Below are positions 14,874 through 20,700 of a stretch of 24,247 bases of DNA, one piece after another (the first letter of the stretch is position 1; each line of letters opens with the position of its first letter). The stretch is from Eggerthellaceae bacterium UBA3686 (lineage in GTDB: Bacteria > Actinomycetota > Coriobacteriia > Coriobacteriales > Eggerthellaceae). The position numbers and the translations under genes are program-made. The DNA is taken from positions 20,984 to 45,230 of the forward strand of contig DFIX01000006.1 of NCBI GenBank assembly GCA_002371495.1. Direction: 5' to 3'. The notes under the pieces were generated by a model that had not been told where the DNA came from, made no database searches, and was given only the letters and a program-made list of their open reading frames with translations.

Positions 14874-15083
14874 ATGAACTACGATGACCTGGCTCCCGAG
14901 CAGATGGAGAAGGCGAAGGCCTGCAAGACCGTCGATGAGCTCTTGGAGCTCGCCAAGGCAGAAGGCATTGAGCTCTCTGACGCAGAGCTTGAGGGCATGG
15001 CAGGCGGCCTCACGTGGGGCGACGGGAACTGCTCGCTGTTTGAGGAGGACTGCTCAAGCCACTGCTACGCGGACTATCGCTAG
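14874..15083 (+). CDS. Nif11-like RiPP precursor peptide 1
   Basis: The 69-residue peptide has a typical Nif11-like leader (TIGR03798 type). Its amphipathic helix contains TVDELLELAKAEGIELSDAE, and it ends in the double-glycine cleavage motif MAGG at 42-45. The 24-residue core has three cysteines (53, 60, 64), five Ser/Thr and two Tyr, so lanthionine or other thiol chemistry is possible. Leader cleavage would normally be done by a C39-type protease-transporter. No modifying enzyme or exporter is encoded in the window. The ribosome site GAGAGGAT lies 5 bp before the ATG. The 11-mer ACTGAGAGGAT at this site is identical in peptide 2, which points to duplication. The core product and its role are unknown. 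Confidence 0.85.
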   Translation: MNYDDLAPEQMEKAKACKTVDELLELAKAEGIELSDAELEGMAGGLTWGDGNCSLFEEDCSSHCYADYR

Positions 15084-15315
15084 GAAACCGGCGTAGGCGG
15101 TGCCGTACAGACGGGCGAGCGCATACCCTGCGCGGAAAACTTCGCCGAGCGGCGGCATCGTGCTCCGAGTATAGCCATACCAGCGGCATCCCGCCGCGCG
15201 AGACGGCCGCGAGGAACGAGACGTGGTAGTCTTTTGACATGGGGGAACGACGCGTACAGCTCGTCCGACCCTTTCGCATGCCGCTTCACCCTTGCAAGAA
15301 ACACGGAAACGCGCG
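15084..15315 (-). pseudogene. Possible decayed gene between Nif11 genes 1 and 2
   Basis: No intact gene is supported. On the minus strand, protein-like segments fall in three successive frames: FLARVKRHAKGSDELYASF around 15320-15250, SKDYHVSFLAAVSRGGMPLV around 15240-15160, and FRAGYALARLYGTAYAGFLA around 15140-15075. Read together they would form one hydrophobic polypeptide broken by two frameshifts. GC-rich DNA often gives such readings by chance, and I do not recognise the family. Confidence 0.2.
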
Positions 15316-15585
15316 CTACCCCAAGACGACAAGCTTGGATTTGCAATACGGGCAATCCTCAGGCGGGGGGTCTTCAACCTTCCACGACACCTTGGATTTG
15401 CAAGCAAGGCATAAGACGTAGTAGTAATCCTGAGATCCGTCCCAATTCTTCCCCCCGGCGATGCTATCCAGCTGCTCGTCGGATAACTCGTAGCCTTCCT
15501 CCTTGGCGAGCGCCAGCATCTCCTCGGGGGTCTCGCAGGCGAGCGCCTTGGCTTTCAGCTCCGGGGTCACGCGTTGGAGGCACAT
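15316..15585 (-). CDS. Nif11-like peptide 2 with Cys-pair tail
   Basis: The 89-residue peptide lies on the opposite strand to its two paralogues. Residues 1-45 are a Nif11-like leader with TPEEMLALAKEEGYELSDEQ and the terminal motif IAGG. The 44-residue tail differs from the other two. It is rich in Tyr and Lys and has two CxxC pairs (59/62 and 78/81) 15 residues apart with PPPEDCPYC, the pattern of a small zinc ribbon. It may therefore be a metal-binding protein that kept a Nif11 leader and not a secreted peptide; alternatively the cysteines are modified. ATG 15585 follows GAGAGG by 7 bp, and the region shares ACTGAGAGGAT with peptide 1. A TATAAT lies 47 bp upstream. Confidence 0.82.
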   Translation of the reverse strand: MCLQRVTPELKAKALACETPEEMLALAKEEGYELSDEQLDSIAGGKNWDGSQDYYYVLCLACKSKVSWKVEDPPPEDCPYCKSKLVVLG

Positions 15586-15631
15586 GGCAAATCCTCTCAG
15601 TGAAAGCAGCTTGCAAAACGGAATATGGTGA

Positions 15632-15637
15632 ATTATA
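15632..15637 (-). promoter_or_regulatory. -10 box for Nif11 gene 2
   Basis: TATAAT on the minus strand lies 47 bp before the ATG at 15585. A GTGGCA 19 bp upstream is a poor -35. Confidence 0.45.
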
Positions 15638-15754
15638 CGCCATCCGCATGCGCTCGTGCCACCTCGGCTTTCCCGTCGTTTCTAGGCAAAGCCTACGATG
15701 CCATCGCGAAGTGCTCTCCTTCTGCAATGCGTGACGGACAGAGCCGACTGGGCG

Positions 15755-15760
15755 TAGAAT
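15755..15760 (+). promoter_or_regulatory. -10 box for Nif11 gene 3
   Basis: TAGAAT lies 42 bp before the ATG at 15803, with TGACGG 17 bp upstream as a weak -35. Confidence 0.4.
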
Positions 15761-15802
15761 GGACGGCAACCGTTATGCAAGGGCAAAGCGAAAGGACGCC
15801 TC

Positions 15803-16015
15803 ATGAGCTTCGAAGACCTTAAGGACCCCGAGCTCCAGGAGAAACTGAAGGGCGCCAAGACCCCCGAGGAGCTGCTCGAGCTCGCCAAGGAGGAAGGCAT
15901 TGAGCTTACCGATAAGGAGCTAAACGGCGTTGCCGGCGGAAGCTTTTGGGACAGCGATAACTTCTGCACCGACTATCGCGGCGATGAGCTCGACTCGGAA
16001 CCCGGTTGGAACTAG
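15803..16015 (+). CDS. Nif11-like RiPP precursor peptide 3
   Basis: The 70-residue peptide has the Nif11-like leader TPEELLELAKEEGIELTDKE and the cleavage motif VAGG at 43-46. The 24-residue core is acidic and aromatic, with a single cysteine (55), five Asp, two Glu, two Trp, and Phe and Tyr residues. Core length and the WxxDxxC start resemble peptide 1, while the rest differs, which is how paralogous RiPP precursors usually vary. With only one Cys, an intramolecular thioether ring is limited; a different modification or none is possible. The ribosome site AAAGGA lies 6 bp before the ATG. It has no neighbours that would modify or export it. Confidence 0.85.
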   Translation: MSFEDLKDPELQEKLKGAKTPEELLELAKEEGIELTDKELNGVAGGSFWDSDNFCTDYRGDELDSEPGWN

Positions 16016-16166
16016 TGGGGACGGAATCGGGCTTTCGGTTTAGCCTATCTGCTAGAAGTCGAGTACGCTCAGGTCGTCGAGGTTCGCCATCGCATCGTCC
16101 TCATTGATGACGTTGAGAGGCAAGAGCAGTCAGGTGACTAGTCCTCGGTCCACTGGCTTGTAAGAT

Positions 16167-16260
16167 AACCGGCCCCGCCAGAATAGTGTCTGGCGAGGCT
16201 GGTTGCTCACGCAGCGCAGGTGGGCAACTACCCCACCTCGAGATCAGCTGATCTTCGAGG
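16167..16260. other. Three consecutive hairpins, possible structured RNA
   Basis: Hairpin I pairs 16167-16182 with 16189-16204 (16 positions, one mismatch, one G-U, 6-nt loop). Hairpin II pairs AGGTGGG 16218 with CCCACCT 16232-16238. Hairpin III pairs 16236-16247 with 16248-16260 and includes the palindrome AGATCAGCTGATCT. II and III share CCT, so they exclude each other. No open reading frame overlaps them. Confidence 0.45.
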
Positions 16261-16298
16261 ATCATATGGCTATCGCTACCAGCGCAAATTCAGTCAAG

Positions 16299-16368
16299 TG
16301 ACGTCATGACGTCATCCGACTCCAAGTGAGGCGACGTCACGGGTGCGAGAACGGTGTCCGTGACGTCG
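16299..16368. repeat. Cluster of GACGTC palindromes
   Basis: Two abutting TGACGTCA palindromes occupy 16299-16314. A perfect 11-bp inverted repeat, CGACGTCACGG (16332-16342) with CCGTGACGTCG (16358-16368), follows and is itself followed by TTTT. GACGTC thus occurs four times in 70 bp. It could be an operator cluster, and the last hairpin could act as a terminator on the plus strand. Confidence 0.45.
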
Positions 16369-16728
16369 TTTTGACGTTCGTAGGGAGGATAGCCAGAGCC
16401 ACGGTGGAGACAGGGGATACGACGGAGCGTCTCGTTGATGGGCAGGCGATCCTCCCGCAGCTTCCTCGCCTATATACGGGCACGAGCGCGTCATCTCAGG
16501 TTTAGCATGCCTGGAAAACGCTTGCGGCTGGGAAGAACGAATCGATAGGGCTCTTCCGCAACCTGCAAGCTATACGTCTGTCGGGTCGTCCTTCTTGTTG
16601 CTGTGGTCGTGCTCTTCGCACCCAAAAGCCACTTTGACAGCCGCCAACTATGAAACCGTGAGCATCGTTTGAATACACGGTTTTGGCCATGTGAAAGACC
16701 ACGCTGGATGGCAATGCACGAGAGCGCA

Positions 16729-17427
16729 CTAGCCCACATTGGCTGGGTCCGTGGCGTCGTCCGACACGCCGGCGTTCTCGGCCAAGGTCACCTTCGCGTC
16801 CTTCAGCATGTCGCCGTTCTCGTCGCTGTCGGCCGCTTCGCTGGGCACCTTCGCATCGAAGGTCACGTTGCACGCGATATAGCCCTTCGTGAAGGTCGCG
16901 CCCGCCTCGTCGCCACCGGTCATGAAGTAGGACTGGAACGCCCAGCCGTCGTCGATGAGCTCCTGGCCGGTCTTGCCGACCATCGCATCGAGCTGCTCTT
17001 GGGTGGGCACTTCCGCCGTGAGATCTTCCACGCTCACGATTTCCAAGCCACCGATGATTTCGAGCAGCTTGTCGTTGTAGTCATCGGCCAGGAAGTCGAG
17101 CTCTCCGGTCTTGTCCTGAATGCCCTCTTCCGACTTGGCAACCACGCGGAAAAGCGAATCGCCTGCTTTGAACGCGACAATGTAATACTTGTCGTCCCAT
17201 CCCGAAGCAACGTCTTCGGTCTTTACCGCCAGGGCATCGCCCAGCGTCTTCCAACTAGACGCGTCCACGGTGGAAATGGCGGCCGCGTCGGCCCCCGAGC
17301 CGCTCTCGCTCGCAGCCTGTTGGCCGCCGCATGCACTCAGCAGCCCCAATACAAGCACCATGCAGAAAACAAGCGTGCCGAGTTTCATCGCCCTTCCGTT
17401 TTGCGAGAACGGTTTCCCAAGCCTCAT
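16729..17427 (-). CDS. Secreted lipoprotein of unknown function
   Basis: The 232-residue protein has a lipoprotein signal peptide with lipobox LLSAC (lipidated cysteine 33 from the first ATG), then a low-complexity Ser/Gly/Ala linker and a soluble domain. That domain has Trp/Tyr-rich segments such as SGWDDKYYIVAFKAGDSLFR and DDGWAFQSYFMTGGDEAGATF, and an acidic C-terminus. I do not recognise the domain. Two starts are possible: ATG 17427 with AGGAGGG 5 bp upstream, and ATG 17388, which gives a shorter and more typical signal peptide and has GGAAGGG upstream. The stronger site favours 17427. It stands alone between gene-free regions; the possible guaA-tail copy at 17547 lies 120 bp upstream. 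Confidence 0.85.
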   Translation of the reverse strand: MRLGKPFSQNGRAMKLGTLVFCMVLVLGLLSACGGQQAASESGSGADAAAISTVDASSWKTLGDALAVKTEDVASGWDDKYYIVAFKAGDSLFRVVAKSEEGIQDKTGELDFLADDYNDKLLEIIGGLEIVSVEDLTAEVPTQEQLDAMVGKTGQELIDDGWAFQSYFMTGGDEAGATFTKGYIACNVTFDAKVPSEAADSDENGDMLKDAKVTLAENAGVSDDATDPANVG

Positions 17428-17546
17428 GGCAACCCTCCTGTTCGAGTCTGGCCATCCTGCCTATATGATATGCGCAGGCGCGACAAGATGCACTCTGGTT
17501 TTCGAGGTGATGCACGCGCAATTTGAGAGGGGTCTCTCATGCATCT

Positions 17547-17561
17547 ATCGAGTGGGAATGA
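17547..17561 (+). repeat. Possible extra guaA-tail copy
   Basis: The sequence reads IEWE-stop and matches the real guaA end at 13 of 15 bases. It has neither the repeat element before it nor a terminator after it, unlike the other two displaced copies. It may mark an older boundary that splits the second island between the lipoprotein gene and the kinase gene. Confidence 0.35.
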
Positions 17562-17637
17562 CCCACGGAGTAGCACCGTTTAACTTCTCTTGGCATCGTT
17601 TGCTACGATTTGGCACCAGGCACACGCTTGCAGAGCA

Positions 17638-18195
17638 TTAAGCCGATTGCAGACTGCTCCAACGGGGGTGAACGGCGTCGAGAACCGCCTCTATCGTCGA
17701 CTCGAAATCCGATTCGATTATCGTGACCTTTTCGTTGCACTCAGCGAAGGCGTCGATGCAGCGGCGGTTGTCTTCCCTCAATGCGCCGAGCGTGCAGCCA
17801 GAGTCGTCCAGCCTGGTCTCGACGGCACAGGCGTGTTCTCTTATCTCGCCGATATGGGCATTGATGTAAGCGTCTGACATTGCCAAGCAGACGAACTCGA
17901 TAGACCTAAGGTATTCTTCCTCGAAATCTCGTCGCCAGTGCGGCGGGACATAGCAGCCCTCGACGACAAGGTTCTGACCGTTCTCGATTGCGGTCTTCAC
18001 CATCTCGCGCACGATTGGCCAAAGATATTCCGTAAGAGCGTCGTCATCATCAGGCGTGAGGTCGGTGTTTCCGCTGCGAATGAGGCCCATCTTTAAATGG
18101 TCGATTGAGAGGTAGGGAACGCCGTACCTTTCGAGCATGCGTTGGGCTAGAAGCGTCTTTCCCACGTGCGATGCTCCGCCGATCAAGATGACCAT
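17638..18195 (-). CDS. Small P-loop kinase-like protein
   Basis: The 185-residue cytoplasmic protein has Walker A GGASHVGKT at residues 6-14 and an overall adenylate-kinase/2-phosphoglycerate-kinase-like layout. ERYGVPYLSIDHLKMGLIRS follows the P-loop, and LVVEGCYVPP sits at the position of the second strand, where such kinases bind substrate. EEEYLRSIEFVCLAMSDAYI follows. The substrate is unknown; similar proteins are annotated as zeta-toxin-like or AAA proteins. The frame begins at a TTG (18210), but GAAAGG lies 6 bp before ATG 18195, which gives the usual MVILIGGASHVGKT start. A 10-bp hairpin separates it from the DUF4143 ATPase upstream on the same strand. Confidence 0.82.
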   Translation of the reverse strand: MVILIGGASHVGKTLLAQRMLERYGVPYLSIDHLKMGLIRSGNTDLTPDDDDALTEYLWPIVREMVKTAIENGQNLVVEGCYVPPHWRRDFEEEYLRSIEFVCLAMSDAYINAHIGEIREHACAVETRLDDSGCTLGALREDNRRCIDAFAECNEKVTIIESDFESTIEAVLDAVHPRWSSLQSA

Positions 18196-18219
18196 CACGT
18201 TACCTTTCAACGCATCTGC

Positions 18220-18241
18220 ATGCGGTTGCTCGCAACCGCAT
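18220..18241 (-). terminator. Perfect hairpin between ATPase and kinase genes
   Basis: ATGCGGTTGC and GCAACCGCAT form a 10-bp stem with only 2 nt between the arms. It lies 10 bp after the ATPase stop. No T run follows on the minus strand, so it may be a processing or stability element and not a terminator. Confidence 0.4.
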
Positions 18242-18250
18242 CTTACATGT

Positions 18251-19543
18251 TTAGACCCCGAGCGAGGTCAAGGGAATCACATAGGTGTCTGCATCGCGGT
18301 CGTAGCGGGCATATTCGCCCGCGCCCACGATCACGGCGCTGAATACGGGTTCGGGGTTCCTCGCGGCGGGGTTCGCGGCCACCTTCCGGCGCAGCCGCGC
18401 GATGCTCTCGAAGGCCTCGGGTACCTTGTTCTCGCCGAGCTTTATCTCTATGGGCGCCCATCTTCCGTCGCGCAGCTCGACCACCGCGTCCACCTCCAAC
18501 CCGTCCGAGTCCCGATAGTAGAAGAGCGGCTCGGCAGGAGCGCCTGGCAGGGCGCGTGCGTAGACCCCAAGGTCGTGGATAGCCAGCGATTCGAAGAGCA
18601 TCCCGAACAGTTGCCCGTCGCCCAGAAGCCTTTCAGGGGTGACCTGCAGGAGGCTCGCGGCGAGCGATGGATCTGCGAAGTAGCGCTTGGGCTTCGTCCG
18701 CAGCCTGCTCCTGGACCTGATGGGCGCGTCCCAGCCCTTGATCGGCTCGACGACGTAGAGGTCCTCGAGGGCCGATATGTGCGCCGAGGCCCGCTCGGCA
18801 GCGATCTTCGGGCTCGAGGAGCTCAATTGCGCGTCGGCGGCTATGGTCGCGAGCTTGGCCGCCGTGCCGATGTTGCGGGCGAGCGAGAGGGCCACGCTCC
18901 TGGACTCCTTGCTAATAAGGCCCTTCCTCGGGATGCTCACGCCGAAGAGCGCCTCGAAGTACGAGTCGAGGTACTCGGGCTGCGCCCCCTCGGAAGCCGC
19001 CAGTGCAGGCCATCCGCCCTTGCATACGGCGGTCGCGAGAGGCTCGAGTTTCTGTTGCACCAGCTGCGGCTCGAATCTTCCCTCGAAGAGGCCCGCCAGG
19101 GAGACCGCGCCCGACGACACGCCCGTCTCCTGCAGCGTCATGGTGCTCATGCGCAGCTTCGCGATCCTGCCTGCGCCGCTGTGATGCACCTTGTCCTTGT
19201 TGGGCTCCGCCGAGCCCGTGAGTATGAAGGAGCCCTTGGATGCCGCGTTGGCGTCGACGGCGGCGCGGACCTCGTCCCATATGGCGGGCACGTCCTGCCA
19301 CTCGTCAATCAGGTGCGGCCGCGCCCCGATGAGCGCGGTCGAGGGGTCCGCCTCTGCCGCTGACCTCGGGCCGGACAGCCCGATGCGCGTGACGCTCTCG
19401 GCGCGAGCGAGAGACGTCCACGTCTTGCCGCACCACATCGTGCCAGTGACCTCGACGGCTCCGAAGAGGCCGAGGAGGCGTTCGAGCTTCGAGTCGAGGA
19501 TTCTGCTGATGTAGCCTTCGGGTTTGAGCTTGCCGTAGGACAT
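18251..19543 (-). CDS. AAA-family ATPase with DUF4143 domain
   Basis: The 430-residue protein belongs to the AAA_14/DUF4143 family that is common in gut anaerobes. The N-terminal AAA domain has Walker A GTMWCGKT at 34-41, a Walker B-like HLIDEWQ near 80-86 and a sensor-like FILTGSAEP. The C-terminal DUF4143 half has FGMLFESLAIHDLGVYA and then FYYRDSDGLEVDAVVEL followed by PIEIKLG, an (E)-D-ExK-like set typical of PD-(D/E)XK nuclease folds. Cellular role is not established; many are mobile or defence-associated. ATG 19543 has GGAGGA 5 bp upstream and is preferred over 19564. A TATAAT lies 32 bp upstream. It is probably island cargo. Confidence 0.9.
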   Translation of the reverse strand: MSYGKLKPEGYISRILDSKLERLLGLFGAVEVTGTMWCGKTWTSLARAESVTRIGLSGPRSAAEADPSTALIGARPHLIDEWQDVPAIWDEVRAAVDANAASKGSFILTGSAEPNKDKVHHSGAGRIAKLRMSTMTLQETGVSSGAVSLAGLFEGRFEPQLVQQKLEPLATAVCKGGWPALAASEGAQPEYLDSYFEALFGVSIPRKGLISKESRSVALSLARNIGTAAKLATIAADAQLSSSSPKIAAERASAHISALEDLYVVEPIKGWDAPIRSRSRLRTKPKRYFADPSLAASLLQVTPERLLGDGQLFGMLFESLAIHDLGVYARALPGAPAEPLFYYRDSDGLEVDAVVELRDGRWAPIEIKLGENKVPEAFESIARLRRKVAANPAARNPEPVFSAVIVGAGEYARYDRDADTYVIPLTSLGV

Positions 19544-19574
19544 GCAGTCCTCCTTCGTTCGCAATACAGAGGAT

Positions 19575-19580
19575 ATTATA
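19575..19580 (-). promoter_or_regulatory. -10 box of the DUF4143 ATPase gene
   Basis: TATAAT on the minus strand lies 31 bp before ATG 19543, with a TG dinucleotide directly upstream. The -35 region is weak. The further 214 bp to 19794 hold no gene I can support. Confidence 0.5.
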
Positions 19581-19794
19581 CAGGTAAATCAGAGGAAATC
19601 GAGTAGGTGTTTCAGAGGCTGCTCGACCTCGAGTTGGTTGCGAAGCTTCGTAGATCGAAAGGCGGTTCCGAATGCTCGGACCCCATAGGTAAGAGAAATG
19701 TGAGAAGAAACAACCGATTGAAACCCATGCAGGCCAACCGGTCTCGGAGGGTTCTCTCGAATGGGCCGCTGATGAATCCGGCAGACTCCGAAAC

Positions 19795-20035
19795 TGGAAC
19801 TCACCTGCTAGGGAAGAAGATGGCGTTTCCGCAGGTAGTCCCTAATACTCCCCATGTCGGAAAACAATACTCCCCATATCGGCCGGAAGGCCCGAAAACC
19901 CGCCTGGAACTCACTCCACCGCGATGGAGCGGCAAAACCGCAGGTAAAAACGCAATACTCCCCATGTCGGGCAAAATACTCCCCATAGGTGAGTTCCAGC
20001 TGGAACTCACCCAACTGAGTTCCAGGTGAGTTCCA
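19795..20035 (+). repeat. Repeat element C: paired TACTCCCCAT boxes with GGAACTCACC words
   Basis: Two modules start at 19829 and 19938. Each is CCGCAGGTA followed by TACTCCCCAT boxes, at 19846/19868 (22 bp apart) and 19956/19977 (21 bp apart). Six copies of TGGAACTCACC or its complement lie at 19795, 19905, 19988, 20001, about 20014 and 20025. Two of these form a perfect 24-bp palindrome at 19988-20011. From the second module on, the order of parts resembles element A, but the 11-mer word is different. Part of it (19891-19976) is also present as degenerate copy B near 10 kb. No gene is present. Confidence 0.85.
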
Positions 20036-20139
20036 ACAGAACGCCCCGAAAGAAAATACTCACCTATAACGGGACGCCACGCGTGACACGAGGCGACACG
20101 AAACGCCACGAGGATGAAAAACCGGGCGGTGTAGGAATC

Positions 20140-20154
20140 ATTGAGTGGGAATAG
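20140..20154 (+). repeat. Displaced guaA 3' end (rightmost copy)
   Basis: The bases encode IEWE-stop, within KPGGVGIIEWE. After exactly 10 nt comes CATTTCCCTAGCT, which matches the region after the real guaA stop at the same offset, and then a terminator. It is the best candidate for the original chromosomal end of guaA, with native chromosome to its right. Confidence 0.72.
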
Positions 20155-20186
20155 GTTTGAGGCACATTTCCCTAGCTGAAAACTAC

Positions 20187-20225
20187 AGCCCCTCGACATC
20201 TACCATGTTGCCGAGGGGCTATCTT
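20187..20225 (+). terminator. Intrinsic terminator after the rightmost guaA tail
   Basis: AGCCCCTCG (20187-20195) pairs with CGAGGGGCT (20212-20220), with a small CAT/ATG inner pair, and is followed by ATCTTT. It lies 33 nt after the displaced stop codon, matching the guaA layout, and there is no other gene for it to serve. Confidence 0.75.
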
Positions 20226-20360
20226 TAGAACCGTATAAGCCTTTCTAAGATGTTATTCAAACTTTCTTCTAACCCTACAAAATGATTGGTCGATTCCATT
20301 CGTTTCCCTGCATTATTCAGGATAGCCAGTTGAGGGAGATCGCTGGAGAATCATCCTCGT

Positions 20361-20382
20361 CAGGTTTATGAAACGAAACCTG
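20361..20382 (+). promoter_or_regulatory. Small inverted repeat upstream of the 71-residue protein
   Basis: CAGGTTT and AAACCTG face each other across 8 nt, ending 48 bp before the ATG at 20431. It could be an operator or a leader hairpin. Nothing else is recognisable in the 205 bp between the terminator and the gene. Confidence 0.3.
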
Positions 20383-20430
20383 CATGAGCAGACCGGATTG
20401 TCCTAAACGCAAAAGATGAAGGAGGCCACC

Positions 20431-20646
20431 ATGCCGTATTCCGTCGATGACAAGTGCAAGAAGCTTGCGAAGTGCCCCGAGGCCGCTGCAATTATCACCG
20501 AGTATTCCCCTGGATTCACGACCGACCCGCAAATGAAGATGGTCATGGGCCTGACGCTGCGCAAGCTCGCGAGCTTCCCGCAGGCTAAGGAACTTGCCGA
20601 TGCCCTGGATGAGATCGACGCCCGTCTGAAAGCGATTAAAGACTAG
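20431..20646 (+). CDS. Small helical protein of unknown function
   Basis: The 71-residue protein starts MPYSVDDKCKKL after an AAGGAGG site 5 bp upstream; the frame opens at 20416 but has no site there. It is predicted mostly helical: one helix near PEAAAIITEY, a loop PGFTTDPQMK, then MVMGLTLRKLASF and QAKELADALDEIDARLKAI. Similar segments occur as C-terminal modules of larger enzymes, as far as I recall; I cannot name a family with certainty. It is convergent with the PucR gene, with a shared terminator between them, and is probably the first native gene after the guaA islands. Confidence 0.75.
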   Translation: MPYSVDDKCKKLAKCPEAAAIITEYSPGFTTDPQMKMVMGLTLRKLASFPQAKELADALDEIDARLKAIKD

Positions 20647-20670
20647 CTTCCGCGAAAACTCGCGCGTGAG

Positions 20671-20700
20671 GGACCGGAGCGGCAGCGCTTCGGTCCTTTC
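20671..20700 (+). terminator. Terminator between convergent genes
   Basis: GGACCGGAGCG pairs with CGCTTCGGTCC over 11 bp, with one G-T pair and a 4-nt loop, followed by TTTC. It begins 25 bp after the small-protein stop and directly precedes the end of the PucR gene. Confidence 0.75.

Larger units (their letters stand above)
16016..16728. other. Gene-free region with dense secondary structure
   Basis: I find no gene that can be supported in these 713 bp. On the minus strand a 25-codon open stretch ends at 16052 and includes a 12-codon frame MANLDDLSVLDF with GAGGA upstream; it could be the end of a lost gene. Another minus-strand open stretch (about 16456-16290, RLPINETLRRIPCLHRGSGY) has no start codon. 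Hairpins and a GACGTC cluster are listed separately. Confidence 0.5.

Noticed and set aside
16052..16090. 12-codon frame MANLDDLSVLDF with GAGGA upstream on the minus strand
   Set aside because: It is too short to support, and may be the end of a lost larger gene.
18137..19363. 408-codon open frame on the plus strand
   Set aside because: It is antisense to the DUF4143 ATPase; the product is Arg/Leu-rich and repetitive in composition.
19589..19804. Minus-strand frame ending in FRSTKLRNQLEVEQPLKHLL
   Set aside because: It faintly recalls the end of an AbiEi-type antitoxin or a recombinase, but no motif is firm and there is no partner gene.
19607..20029. 140-codon open frame on the plus strand
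   Set aside because: It runs through the repeat element; its second half only translates the repeated boxes, and no ribosome site precedes it.
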